Shown: positions 39,937-47,866 of the stretch, piece after piece | Layout: each line of letters opens with the position of its first letter | Position numbering within the stretch: position 1 is the stretch's first letter | NCBI GenBank assembly: GCA_036377595.1 | Contig: DASUYB010000098.1 | Location: 1 to 53,740 of the forward strand | Source of the DNA: Longimicrobium sp. | Lineage (GTDB): Bacteria; Gemmatimonadota; Gemmatimonadetes; Longimicrobiales; Longimicrobiaceae | Length of the DNA stretch: 53,740 bases | Direction of reading: 5' to 3' | Notes under the pieces: generated by a model | The model's input: the letters and a program-made list of their open reading frames with translations, nothing else | Database searches by the model: none | Told to the model about the DNA's origin: nothing | Translations under genes and position numbers: made by a program

Positions 39937-40767
39937 ATGGCCGCGCGGGCGGAACCGGAGCCCGCGAATGAAGCCGTTCTTCCGCGCCGCCGCAAGATCG
40001 CCGTCGCCGCGGGTGCGCCGCGTCCGCGCGTGACTACTCCGGCGGCGGACGGGGAGGCGGCGCCCGCGCGGCGCGGGTTCGACTGGAAGAAGATCGTGCT
40101 CGTCGCCGCCATCGCCGCGATCGTGGCCGCCTTCTTCCTGCTGGGCGGGCACGAGTACCTGCGGCTGGAGACGCTGAAGGCCAACCGCGCGCGGCTGCTG
40201 GAGTTCACGCACGCGCACTACCCGGCGATGCTGGTCGTCGCGTTCGCCGCGTACGTGGTGCTGACGGCGCTCAGCATCCCCGACGCCATCGTGTTCTCGC
40301 TGGCGGTGGGGCTGCTGTTCGGGCGCTGGGCGGGCACCGCGCTGGTGGTGGCCGCGGCGACGACGGGGGCCACGCTGGCGTTCCTGGGCGCGCGCTACCT
40401 GTTCGCGGACGCGGCGCGCCGACGGATGGGGCCGCGGCTGCAGCGCATCGCCAAAGGGTTCGAGGAGGACGCGTTCGGCTATCTCCTCTTCCTGCGCCTG
40501 GTGCCGCTCTTCCCGTTCTGGCTGGTGAACCTGGTGCCGGCGTTCACCCCCGTCACCACGCGCACCTACGTGGCGGCGACGGCCATCGGCATCATCCCGG
40601 GCAGCTTCGTGTTCTGCAACCTGGGCGCGCGGCTGGCCACGATCGAGTCGACGCGCGACCTGTTCGACCGGCAGACGCTGCTGGCGCTGGCGCTGCTGGG
40701 CATCACCGCGCTGGTCCCCATCGCCTGGAAGAAGATCCGCAACCGACGGACAGGAGCCACCCGATGA
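39937..40767 (+). CDS. TVP38/TMEM64 (DedA-like) membrane protein
   Basis: 276 aa. Hydrophilic N-terminus, then about five to six transmembrane segments: IVLVAAIAAIVAAFFLL, AMLVVAFAAYVVLTALSIPD, FSLAVGLLFGRWAGTALVV, and others. The family core motif FxxRxxPxxPFxxxN appears as FLRLVPLFPFWLVNLVPAF, and ATAIGIIPGSFVFCNLG follows. Members are lipid-scramblase-like or small-solute transporters. It is translationally coupled to the DUF1499 gene (ATGA overlap). TVP38 proteins are often near arsenosugar loci, and ArsS is two genes away. Confidence 0.9.
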   Translation: MAARAEPEPANEAVLPRRRKIAVAAGAPRPRVTTPAADGEAAPARRGFDWKKIVLVAAIAAIVAAFFLLGGHEYLRLETLKANRARLLEFTHAHYPAMLVVAFAAYVVLTALSIPDAIVFSLAVGLLFGRWAGTALVVAAATTGATLAFLGARYLFADAARRRMGPRLQRIAKGFEEDAFGYLLFLRLVPLFPFWLVNLVPAFTPVTTRTYVAATAIGIIPGSFVFCNLGARLATIESTRDLFDRQTLLALALLGITALVPIAWKKIRNRRTGATR

Positions 40768-41606
40768 GCCCTGTTGGCAACGATCCCCCTGTTGGCCTCG
40801 GCGAGACCCCCGCCGGCTTCGACCCGCCCGCCCCGTCGAACCTGGGCCACACCCTCGCCCTCGTCGCCCTGGTCGTGGGGGCGATCGCGTTCCTGATGGT
40901 GATGTTCGCCGGCCCCGGCTACCGGCTGGGGTGGTGGGACGTGGGGACGGCGCTGCGCACGATGTTCAAGTACGGGGCGTACCTCGGCATCGCCGCGGCG
41001 GTGCTGGCGATCGTCGCGGCGCTGATGGCGCGGCGCGGGCCGGGCCGCGGCGCGCTGGCGCTGGCCGCGCTGGCGCTGCTGCTGGGGGCGGCGGCGTGGT
41101 TCTTCCCGTGGAGCTTCCGCCGGCACGCACGCGCGGTGCCGCCCATCCACGACATCACCACCGACTTCGTGAGCCCGCCCGAGCTCACCTATTCGCGGAT
41201 GATGCGGGACACCAGCGGCGGCAAGCTGAACGCGTGGCAGTACGAGGGAGATTCGATCGCCGCGCAGCAGCGGAAGGCGTATCCCGACGTCCAGCCGGTG
41301 ATGCTGTCGATGACCCCCGACGAGGCCTACCGCGCGGTGATGCGCGTGGCCAACGACATGGGGTGGGACGTGGTGGTGAACGATCCGCAGGGGCGGCGGC
41401 TGGAGGCGGTGGACGAGACGAAGTGGTTCGGCTTCAAGGACGACGTCTCCATCCGCGTCACCCCCGCGTCGGGGATCGCGCGGGTGGACATCCGCTCGGT
41501 CAGCCGCATCGGCCGCAGCGACGTGGGGAAGAACGCCGAGCGCATCCGCGCCTTCATCGCCCGGCTGAAGCAGACGTACCGCGCGCAGGTGGCGGATACA
41601 GCGTAA
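40764..41606 (+). CDS. DUF1499 membrane protein
   Basis: 280 aa. Three N-terminal transmembrane helices (LALVALVVGAIAFLMVMF; AYLGIAAAVLAIVAALMA; ALALAALALLLGAAAWFFPW), then a soluble domain of the DUF1499 family: PIHDITTDFVSPPE, then AYRAVMRVANDMGWDVVVND, LEAVDETKWFGFKDDVSIRV and SVSRIGRSDVGKNAERIRAF. Role unknown; the family is common near membrane and oxidative stress genes. ATGA overlap with the TVP38 gene implies joint expression. Confidence 0.88.
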   Translation: MSPVGNDPPVGLGETPAGFDPPAPSNLGHTLALVALVVGAIAFLMVMFAGPGYRLGWWDVGTALRTMFKYGAYLGIAAAVLAIVAALMARRGPGRGALALAALALLLGAAAWFFPWSFRRHARAVPPIHDITTDFVSPPELTYSRMMRDTSGGKLNAWQYEGDSIAAQQRKAYPDVQPVMLSMTPDEAYRAVMRVANDMGWDVVVNDPQGRRLEAVDETKWFGFKDDVSIRVTPASGIARVDIRSVSRIGRSDVGKNAERIRAFIARLKQTYRAQVADTA

Positions 41607-41610
41607 AGAC

Positions 41611-41731
41611 AGTGCCCAGTGCCAAGTGCCCAGTGCCCAGTGCCCAGTGGGTTCGTCCCGCGAGCCGGCACCGGCGCGCGGGACGAGTCTTCTACTGGGC
41701 ACTGGGCACTGGGCACTGAGAACTGGGCACT
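41611..41731. repeat. Hairpin of reiterated AGTGCCC words
   Basis: One arm is (AGTGCCC)-type repeats (41611-41648), the other (ACTGGGC)-type (41694-41731), giving about 38 paired bases; between them TCGTCCCGCG...CGCGGGACGA forms a second stem. It lies between the DUF1499 and AhpD-like genes, and the latter starts just 9 bp after it. Confidence 0.85.
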
Positions 41732-41739
41732 TTTCCGAC

Positions 41740-42075
41740 ATGCACACGCACTACTACGACGCGCACGACCTGCCGCGGTTCGGCGAGATCGGCAAGGACG
41801 CACCGGAGCTGGCGGAGAAGTTCTTCGCCTGGTACAACGCGGTGTTCGCCGAGGGGGCGCTGACGGAGCGGGAGAAGAGCCTGATTGCGCTGGCGGTGGC
41901 GCACGCGGTGCAGTGCCCGTACTGCATCGACGCGTACAGCCAGGACTGCCTGACCAAGGGCGCCGACACCGAGCAGATGACGGAGGCCGTGCACGTGGCC
42001 GCCGCCATCCGCGGCGGCGCGTCCCTTGTGCACGGCATCCAGATGCGCAACCGCGCCGAGGGGTTGGGGATGTAG
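41740..42075 (+). CDS. AhpD-like protein of arsenosugar type
   Basis: 111 aa from ATG 41740, after the hairpin repeat; upstream frame is repeat-derived. Carboxymuconolactone decarboxylase/AhpD fold: EREKSLIALAVAHAVQCPYC, where the CPYC pair (HAVQCPYCIDAYSQDCL) is the redox site, then HVAAAIRGGASLVHG. It resembles the peroxidase-like partner encoded beside arsS. It acts as a small thiol peroxidase or lactone-decarboxylase-like enzyme. No ribosome site is visible. Next gene is ArsS, 95 bp downstream across another hairpin. Confidence 0.85.
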   Translation: MHTHYYDAHDLPRFGEIGKDAPELAEKFFAWYNAVFAEGALTEREKSLIALAVAHAVQCPYCIDAYSQDCLTKGADTEQMTEAVHVAAAIRGGASLVHGIQMRNRAEGLGM

Positions 42076-42082
42076 GAAAAGA

Positions 42083-42161
42083 AGTCCTGGGTCCTGAGTC
42101 CCAAGTCCTGAGTGCTGTGGACCCGGGGCACTTAGGACTCAGGACCCAGGACTTAGGACTA
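42083..42161. repeat. Hairpin of AGTCCTGGGTCC words
   Basis: AGTCCTGGGTCCTGAGTCCC pairs with GGACTCAGGACCCAGGACT; total arms about 34 bp. Same design as the neighbour at 41611 but different words, between the AhpD-like and arsS genes. Confidence 0.85.
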
Positions 42162-42170
42162 TCAGTTTCG

Positions 42171-43229
42171 ATGCCCGCGACCGCGCACCGCGTCCTCCCG
42201 ACGCTCCACAAACGCCACGCGCCGCTCGCCTCCGCCGCGGAGCAGCGCGCGATGCTGGCGCGCGTGCCCGTGCGTGGGTTCGGGGAGGCGCTGGCCGGCG
42301 CGGGGATGCTGCCGCTGCGGGCCACGGGGATCGAGATCCTGCAGCTGAACGTCGGGCGCAAGTGCAACCAGACGTGCCGCCACTGCCACGTCGACGCCGG
42401 CCCCGACCGCACCGAGATGATGCCCGACGCGGTGGTCGACCGCTGCCTGGAGATCATCGAGCAGATCGATATCCCCACCGTCGACATCACGGGCGGCGCG
42501 CCGGAGCTGCACCGGCGCTGGCGCGAGATCGTCGTCCGCGCGCGCGCCGCGGGGAAGCACGTGATGGACCGCTGCAACCTCACCATCACCCTCCTCCCCA
42601 ACTACGCGTACCTGCCGGAGTTCTACGCCGGGCACGGCGTGCACGTGGTCGCCAGCCTCCCGCACTACCGCCAGAAGGGCACCGACACCCAGCGCGGCGA
42701 GGGCGTGTTCGACGAGTCCATCACCGCGCTGCGGCGGCTGAACGCGTTGGGCTACGGGAAGCCGGGCACCGGGCTGGTGCTGGACCTGGTGACGAACCCC
42801 GTGGGCACCTTTCTCCCGGGGAACCAGAAGGCGCTCGAGGCGGAGTGGAAGCGGCAGCTGCTGCGGCTGTATGGCGTGGAGTTCAACGCGCTGTACGCCC
42901 TCACCAACATGCCCATCTCCCGCTTCCTAGAGTTCCTGGAGACGTCGGGCCAGCTCGCCGAGTACATGGAGCGCCTGGTGACGGCCTTCAATCCCGCCGC
43001 CGCCGCGGGGGTGATGTGCCGCAACACGCTGTCGGTGGGATGGGATGGAACCCTCTACGACTGCGACTTCAACCAGATGCTGGAGATGCCGGTGCACCCC
43101 CGCGCCCCGCGCACCGTCTTCGACTTCGACCTGGAGGGGCTCGCGAGCCGTGAGATCGTGCTGGGCCCGCACTGCTTCGGCTGCACCGCCGGCGCCGGCT
43201 CCAGCTGCGGCGGCGCCACGGTGACGTGA
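42171..43229 (+). CDS. arsS: Arsenosugar biosynthesis radical SAM protein ArsS
   Basis: 352 aa. Radical SAM cluster CNQTCRHC at 65-72 (CxxxCxxC), SAM-site LNVGRKCNQT, DITGGAPELHRRW, MDRCNLTITLLPNY, LPHYRQKGTDTQRG, LVTNPVGTFLPG, NMPISRFLEFLE, and a C-terminal Cys-rich end (CDFNQMLEMP; GPHCFGCTAGAGSSCGG) fitting a second Fe-S site. Members transfer 5'-deoxyadenosyl to dimethylarsenite in arsenosugar synthesis. The arsM methyltransferase is not here. All key Cys are Cys codons; no selenocysteine. Confidence 0.93.
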   Translation: MPATAHRVLPTLHKRHAPLASAAEQRAMLARVPVRGFGEALAGAGMLPLRATGIEILQLNVGRKCNQTCRHCHVDAGPDRTEMMPDAVVDRCLEIIEQIDIPTVDITGGAPELHRRWREIVVRARAAGKHVMDRCNLTITLLPNYAYLPEFYAGHGVHVVASLPHYRQKGTDTQRGEGVFDESITALRRLNALGYGKPGTGLVLDLVTNPVGTFLPGNQKALEAEWKRQLLRLYGVEFNALYALTNMPISRFLEFLETSGQLAEYMERLVTAFNPAAAAGVMCRNTLSVGWDGTLYDCDFNQMLEMPVHPRAPRTVFDFDLEGLASREIVLGPHCFGCTAGAGSSCGGATVT

Positions 43230-43272
43230 ATTCAGAAGTCACCGCGAGTCTAGACGAAGTAGGCTAGGATAT

Positions 43273-43299
43273 ATTATCTATCTTATTAAGATAAATAAT
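43273..43299. promoter_or_regulatory. AT-rich palindromic operator before the NTase pair
   Basis: ATTATCTATCTTA-T-TAAGATAAATAAT: 13-bp arms with one mismatch, in a strongly AT-rich stretch in otherwise GC-rich DNA, 22 bp before the first gene. It probably overlaps the -10 (TATATT/TATTAT) and is a plausible autoregulatory site. Confidence 0.6.
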
Positions 43300-43320
43300 T
43301 TCACCCATGAGGATGGCCAC

Positions 43321-43914
43321 ATGGCCGAGTTGATTCAGATATTACCGCGTGCGCTCGAAGCGGTCGGGTCGCTCCTTCAGGCCGAGGCCGCACCGGCCGC
43401 CGTGGTGGTCGTGGGCGGTGCGACGCTGAACCTGCTGGGTCTCGTCGCGCGGACGACGCAGGACGTAGACGTGATCGCCCGCGCGGAGGTGGAGCGGAGC
43501 GGCTCGCCGGTCGTGCTGGTACCGCCCGACCCGCTGCCTGAACCCCTCAACCGCGCCATCGCCCGCGTGGCGCGGGATTTCGGCTTGTCGGCGGACTGGA
43601 TGAACACGGTCGTGGCGCGCCAGTGGAGCCAGGGGCTGCCGCCGTGGATCGGCGAAGACCTGGAGTGGAGGCGGTACGGCGCGCTGCATGTCGGGCTCGC
43701 CGGGCGGCGCACGCTGATCGCGCTGAAGCTCTTCGCGGCGGCGGACCAGACGCTGCGCAGCGTCCATGCGCAGGACCTGGTCGCACTCGCACCGTCGGAC
43801 GCGGAGCTGGGCGAGGCGGCCGCGTGGGTGCTGACGCAGGACGCATCACCCGTCTTCCCGCGGCTCGTTGCCGAGGTGGTGGAGCATGTCCGCGACGCCC
43901 GCCGAGATCGCTAG
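43321..43914 (+). CDS. Nucleotidyltransferase, DUF6036/AbiEii-like
   Basis: 197 aa. Nucleotidyltransferase-fold start: VVVVGGATLNLLGLVARTTQDVD (28-50), with the GG motif and RTTQDVDV holding the two acidic residues in the DxD position; then YGALHVGLAGRRTLIALKLFAAADQ, a typical AbiEii/DUF6036 helix. The protein lacks long extra domains. Such enzymes are often toxins, paired with a winged-helix antitoxin. The downstream gene overlaps it by 29 bp. AMPylation or tRNA modification is possible; no direct proof. Confidence 0.8.
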   Translation: MAELIQILPRALEAVGSLLQAEAAPAAVVVVGGATLNLLGLVARTTQDVDVIARAEVERSGSPVVLVPPDPLPEPLNRAIARVARDFGLSADWMNTVVARQWSQGLPPWIGEDLEWRRYGALHVGLAGRRTLIALKLFAAADQTLRSVHAQDLVALAPSDAELGEAAAWVLTQDASPVFPRLVAEVVEHVRDARRDR

Positions 43915-44821
43915 CCGCGCGCGCGAGGCCGCCGTCGCCGTCGCATGGAGGCAATGGGCGGCGCTCGGTGCACCCGTATCCGGTGGCGCCGTTCAGGCGC
44001 GGGCGATCGTCGATCCCGAGGCGCTGGTCCTCCTTTCGTGCGTGCTGCGTGATGGCGAACGCCGCCTCGACGACGTGCTTGCGTGGTGGGCGACGGCGGG
44101 GGCGCCGTTGATGAGCGTGCAGCGGATCACCACGCTGCGGAAGCAGTTCCCCGTGTCGGCGCACGGGGGGCTCGCCACCTTCGCGCGCGCGGTGGTGGAC
44201 GGCGGAGATCTGCGCTGGCACAGACTCGCCGCGCAGGCGGAAGGGGAAGACGAGCTGCTCGTGCGCCGAAAACGTGGCGGCGACGTATCGCTCATCTCCG
44301 CGCCGGCGCTGATGCTTCGGTTGCGGTCCGCCTTCGGCGTGGGTGTGAAAGCCGATCTCCTGGCGGTGCTGCTGGGGCTCGGCGGGGCTCCGGAAACGGT
44401 TCGGACGCTCGCGACCGCGACCGGCTACACCCTTGCCTCCGTGCGGCGGGCGGCGCAGGAGATGACGGCCGCGCGGATCGCATACCGGACGCTCGGCCGC
44501 CCCGTCACCTACGCCGCCGATCCACGGGACTGGGAGATCCTGCTGGGGTTCAGGCCCGGCACCTCGCCGCCCGCGTGGCGTTACTTCGCCCAGGTGTTCG
44601 CGTTCGTCGCGGCCACGATCGAATGGTCGGACGCCGCGTCGTCGGTCAGCCCGTACATCGCCGCCTCGACGGCACGCGACGTGTTCGATGCGCATCGCGG
44701 CGCGTTCGAGCTCAACCGCATCCGCATCCCCGAGCCGTCCGACTACCGCGGCGAGCAGTACCTCGAAGGCTTCGCGGCAGCCGTGGACGCCCTCGCCTCG
44801 TGGCTGGACGAAGCCGGGTAA
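43886..44821 (+). CDS. Partner of the NTase, winged-helix-like
   Basis: 311 aa from ATG 43886 inside the NTase 3' end. A wHTH-like stretch DLLAVLLGLGGAPETVRTLA followed by TATGYTLASVRRAAQEMTAA (about 150-190) resembles an N-terminal AbiEi-like DNA-binding unit, though it lies mid-protein here. The remainder is helical (FAQVFAFVAATIEWSDAASS) with no family I recognise. Overlap with the NTase gene and the upstream AT-rich palindrome support a toxin-antitoxin-like pair, with this protein as the antitoxin or regulator. Confidence 0.7.
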   Translation: MSATPAEIASRAREAAVAVAWRQWAALGAPVSGGAVQARAIVDPEALVLLSCVLRDGERRLDDVLAWWATAGAPLMSVQRITTLRKQFPVSAHGGLATFARAVVDGGDLRWHRLAAQAEGEDELLVRRKRGGDVSLISAPALMLRLRSAFGVGVKADLLAVLLGLGGAPETVRTLATATGYTLASVRRAAQEMTAARIAYRTLGRPVTYAADPRDWEILLGFRPGTSPPAWRYFAQVFAFVAATIEWSDAASSVSPYIAASTARDVFDAHRGAFELNRIRIPEPSDYRGEQYLEGFAAAVDALASWLDEAG

Positions 44822-44824
44822 AGC

Positions 44825-45661
44825 TCACCCCAGCCCCACCATTCGCTCGCTGATCTCCCACAGGCGCCGCGCGGTCTCGTCGCGGGTGGAGGCGAATAGC
44901 GAGACCGCGCGCTCGTCGACGAAATACTTCGCCGTGACAGCCGCCACCTCGGGCGAGGCGGCGAGATGGACGGCGGTGGCGGCGCCCTGCTCGGGGGTGC
45001 GCATCCAGCGGCGGAACAGGCGGATGGGCGGGAAGCCGTTCAGCAGCAGGTCGGTGGCCACGACGCCGGGATGGAGCGCGTTCGCGGTGACGCCCGTGCC
45101 GGCGGCGCGGCGCGCCAGCTCGCGCGTGAACAGCACGTTGGCGCGCTTGGTGTTGCCGTACTGCCGGAAGCCGCGGTAGCGCCGCCGCCGCATCTCCAGG
45201 TCGTCCCAGCGCAGGTCGGCCATCTCGTGCGCGTTGGAGCTGACCGTCACCACGCGCGCGGGGGCGCTCGCGACGAGCCGCGGCAGGAGCAGGTTCGTCA
45301 GCAGGAACGGCGCGAGGTGGTTCACCGCCCACTGCATCTCGATCCCGTCGTCGCTCAGCCGGCGGCGGCGCGTGTAGACGGCGGCGTTGTTCACCAGCAC
45401 GTCGATGCGCGGGAACGCCGCCAGCAGCTCGTCCGCCGCGCGCCGCACGTCGGCCTGCCGCGACAGGTCGGCCAGGACGATGCGCGCGTCGCGGCACCCG
45501 GCGTCGCGCTCGATCTCGGCGAGCGCCGCGCGGCCGCGCTCGGGGCTGCGAACGACGAGCGCCACCGTGGCTCCGCGCCGCGCCAGCTCTTTCGCCGTGG
45601 CCTTGCCGATGCCGCTGCTGGCGCCCGTCACCACGCAGACGCGCCCGCTCATCTCCCCCAC
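44825..45661 (-). CDS. Short-chain dehydrogenase/reductase
   Basis: 278 aa. NAD(P)-binding TGASSGIG (12-19), LADLSRQADVRRAADEL, NNAAVY, catalytic SSNAHE (Ser) and YGNTKRANVLFTRELARR with Tyr and Lys of YxxxK. NALHPGVVATDLL is the usual loop after the active site. It resembles retinol-dehydrogenase-like SDRs; the substrate is unknown. Convergent with the NTase partner gene, only 3 bp apart. Confidence 0.93.
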   Translation of the reverse strand: MGEMSGRVCVVTGASSGIGKATAKELARRGATVALVVRSPERGRAALAEIERDAGCRDARIVLADLSRQADVRRAADELLAAFPRIDVLVNNAAVYTRRRRLSDDGIEMQWAVNHLAPFLLTNLLLPRLVASAPARVVTVSSNAHEMADLRWDDLEMRRRRYRGFRQYGNTKRANVLFTRELARRAAGTGVTANALHPGVVATDLLLNGFPPIRLFRRWMRTPEQGAATAVHLAASPEVAAVTAKYFVDERAVSLFASTRDETARRLWEISERMVGLG

Positions 45662-45746
45662 GCAGGGCTCCTCATCTCAGGGCCGGGCAAATCGATCCGG
45701 GTGAAGATTCGGTGAGTTTCGCCGGATCAGGTGCCGAGCCGGCGAT

Positions 45747-45810
45747 AGATCCTTCGGCCTGCAAGTTCTTGTGCAGAAGCTGATTACGGTCTGGCGGCCT
45801 CAGGATGACG
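45747..45810. repeat. Dispersed AGATCCTTCGGCC/GGCCTCAGGATGAC repeat
   Basis: Same family as 33012-33078, here with a small hairpin (TGCAAGTTCTTGTGCA) in its middle. Noncoding; upstream of the SDR and downstream of the membrane protein gene. Confidence 0.65.
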
Positions 45811-45865
45811 TCCAGCCGGCATCGGAGGAATTCACCTGAGCAACGAAGGCGCAAAGCCGGCGAGT

Positions 45866-47560
45866 CTACCGTCCGAGTCTGCGGCTTCCACGAATCACGA
45901 ACACGCTGTTTGCGGCGATCACCAGTGCGAGGGCGATGGCGCTGAGGGCGAGGTGGCGCTCGTCCATCCACCAGAGCGCGGCGGCGGCGATCTGCGAGGC
46001 GAGCGCGGCGGCTGGCATCCACACCTCCAGCCGTCGCCGGAGCCGCGCGAGCGGGGCGATGGCGACGAGGACGGCGTAGTAGTACGACGTCAACTGCAGC
46101 ATCAGGGCGATCCACAGCGTGGACAGCCCCGGCGCCGCCCACGTTCGCCGCGCGCGCCTGACGGCGATCACGAACGGCGCGGCGAGCAGCAGCGCCAGCA
46201 TCCACGCGACCGGCTGCCGCGAGCGCCAGCGCGCCGAGCGCACGTCCTTCCACGGCTGCACGGGATCGGGAAGGCGCTCGTCGCGCAGGTAGCGCAGGCG
46301 CCCGGACGCGGGGCCGTGGCCGATGCCGGAGGTCAGCAGCGGGCGCAGCCCCATCTCGTTGGTGAGCGGCGTCCGCTCGTGCAGGCGGATGTGGCGCACG
46401 AACGCGGGGTACGCGCCCGGCCCCGCCGCGGCCGCGCCCGCCGCCAGCATCACCACCGCCGCGGCGAGGCCGCCGGCGGCGGTTCGCAGCATCGCGCGGC
46501 GCCGGGGGCGGGCGGTGCGCGGATCGAGCAGCATCACCACCCAGCCGATCGCGAGCAGGGCGGGAAAGACGCGCAGGCACGCGGCGACCGCCAGCGACGC
46601 GCCCGCCGCCGCGTGCCGTCCGCGGCGGGACAGGGAGACGGCGAGCACGGAGAGGAAGAACCAGTCCTGCCGCAGGAACGCGCCACCCGTCCAGAAGAAC
46701 GGCGCGAATGCCTGGCATCCCCAGAACACCGCCGCGAGCGACGCCGTCCGCCAGCCGAACGCCCACGCCAGCGCCGCGAACGCGCCGAGCACCAGCAGCG
46801 GATCGAGCAGCGCCAGCGCCACCATCCACCCGCTGCTCGCCGGCCGCAGCCCCGCGACCGCGCCGCCGACGGCCGTCCACGGCGGCGGCGGGTTGTAGCC
46901 GTGGTCGCGCTGCATCTGCGCCCAGTGCTGCGCGCCCGCGGCCATGCGGAAGAAGACCACATCGCGCCGGAACGCGTTCCACCGCGCGGGGGTGAATCGC
47001 CCCGTGCACGCGCCCGGATCCGCCAGCGCGCCAGCGGCGGGGACGAGCACGTTGCCGCGATCCAGGTCGCGGACCAGGAACCCCGGCGCGCGCACCTCCG
47101 CCCGCAGGTCGACTGGCGATCCATCCCGCTGTCGAACAGTGCCGGTCTGGTCGAGCGCGACGGCGGCGCAGCGGTACAGGCCGTCGTAGCCCAACTCGCG
47201 GAAGTACTTCGATCCCACCACGTAGTGGAACTGGTCCCACACGTGGAAGAAGCCGCGGTACGCGTACAGCGCCCCCGCGTACCACGCGAGCACCGCCGCC
47301 GCGACGAGCGCGATCCCCATGCGCCGCGCCGTCCGCCGCGCGACCGGCCGCCCCGCGCGCCGGCGATGCCGCTCCCACGCGAGCATCGCCAGCGCGCCGG
47401 CCGCGATCGCCGCCTTCGCCACGTCCGGCCAGATCGCGCTGCGAAACAACCGCCAGTGCAGCGCGGCCACGATCCCCGCGCACGCCATCACCCCCACGGC
47501 GAGGAGCGCCGCGAGCAGTGTATCGCGAGGAGGCGTGGAAGCGGGCCGGGTGAGGTTCAA
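45866..47560 (-). CDS. Multi-pass integral membrane protein
   Basis: 564 aa with about ten predicted transmembrane segments (for example LLAALLAVGVMACAGIVAAL, MGIALVAAAVLAWYAGALYA, LASQIAAAALWWM) and long extracytoplasmic loops. The loop after the third helix contains YRGFFHVWDQFHYVVGSKYF, the sort of acidic DxF/H loop seen in GT-C-type glycosyltransferases of the GT87/PMT class. I cannot confirm a glycosyltransferase role. It follows the SDR and precedes ppk on the opposite strand. Confidence 0.75.
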   Translation of the reverse strand: MNLTRPASTPPRDTLLAALLAVGVMACAGIVAALHWRLFRSAIWPDVAKAAIAAGALAMLAWERHRRRAGRPVARRTARRMGIALVAAAVLAWYAGALYAYRGFFHVWDQFHYVVGSKYFRELGYDGLYRCAAVALDQTGTVRQRDGSPVDLRAEVRAPGFLVRDLDRGNVLVPAAGALADPGACTGRFTPARWNAFRRDVVFFRMAAGAQHWAQMQRDHGYNPPPPWTAVGGAVAGLRPASSGWMVALALLDPLLVLGAFAALAWAFGWRTASLAAVFWGCQAFAPFFWTGGAFLRQDWFFLSVLAVSLSRRGRHAAAGASLAVAACLRVFPALLAIGWVVMLLDPRTARPRRRAMLRTAAGGLAAAVVMLAAGAAAAGPGAYPAFVRHIRLHERTPLTNEMGLRPLLTSGIGHGPASGRLRYLRDERLPDPVQPWKDVRSARWRSRQPVAWMLALLLAAPFVIAVRRARRTWAAPGLSTLWIALMLQLTSYYYAVLVAIAPLARLRRRLEVWMPAAALASQIAAAALWWMDERHLALSAIALALVIAANSVFVIRGSRRLGR

Positions 47561-47656
47561 GGGAGATCGGGAGAGGGGAAGATACGTGGCGCCATCACGA
47601 TAATCGCAGCGCCGATCCGGCGCGAATGCAGGCGATGTGCACGGATGCGGGCGGCT

Positions 47657-47705
47657 GCAGTCCCGCAGGGACTTCGTGCTCTTGTTGCTGCGAATTCATT
47701 CGCCC
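47657..47705. repeat. Partial R-type repeat upstream of ppk
   Basis: GCAGTCCCGCAGGGACTTCG, then TTGTTGCTGCGAATTCATTC: matches the outer arm of the R1/R2 hairpins. The 47561-47866 gap holds this repeat and otherwise nothing I can assign apart from the likely ppk promoter after 47780. Confidence 0.65.
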
Positions 47706-47866
47706 GTCGAACCCCCGGCGCGGCTCGCCAGGCGTTCAGCCGATCACCAAAACCCCCGCCCCGACTCCGCCGCCGCGCGAAACATCGTTACATTGGAATG
47801 GTTTACATCTTCGGGGCGCCGCGCTAACTGTACGTATACGCCCCGACCCGATCCCCAGCCCATCCC

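Noticed and set aside
41626-41739. N-terminal extension of the AhpD-like gene (PSAQCPV...)
   Set aside because: Encoded by the hairpin repeat and seen wherever that repeat occurs, so it is not protein sequence of the gene.
41611-42161. CRISPR or VNTR at the AGTGCCC words
   Set aside because: Words are contiguous, arms are complementary and make one hairpin each; there are no spacers or cas genes.
42171-43229. Selenocysteine in ArsS
   Set aside because: All Cys positions use TGC; no in-frame TGA before the end.
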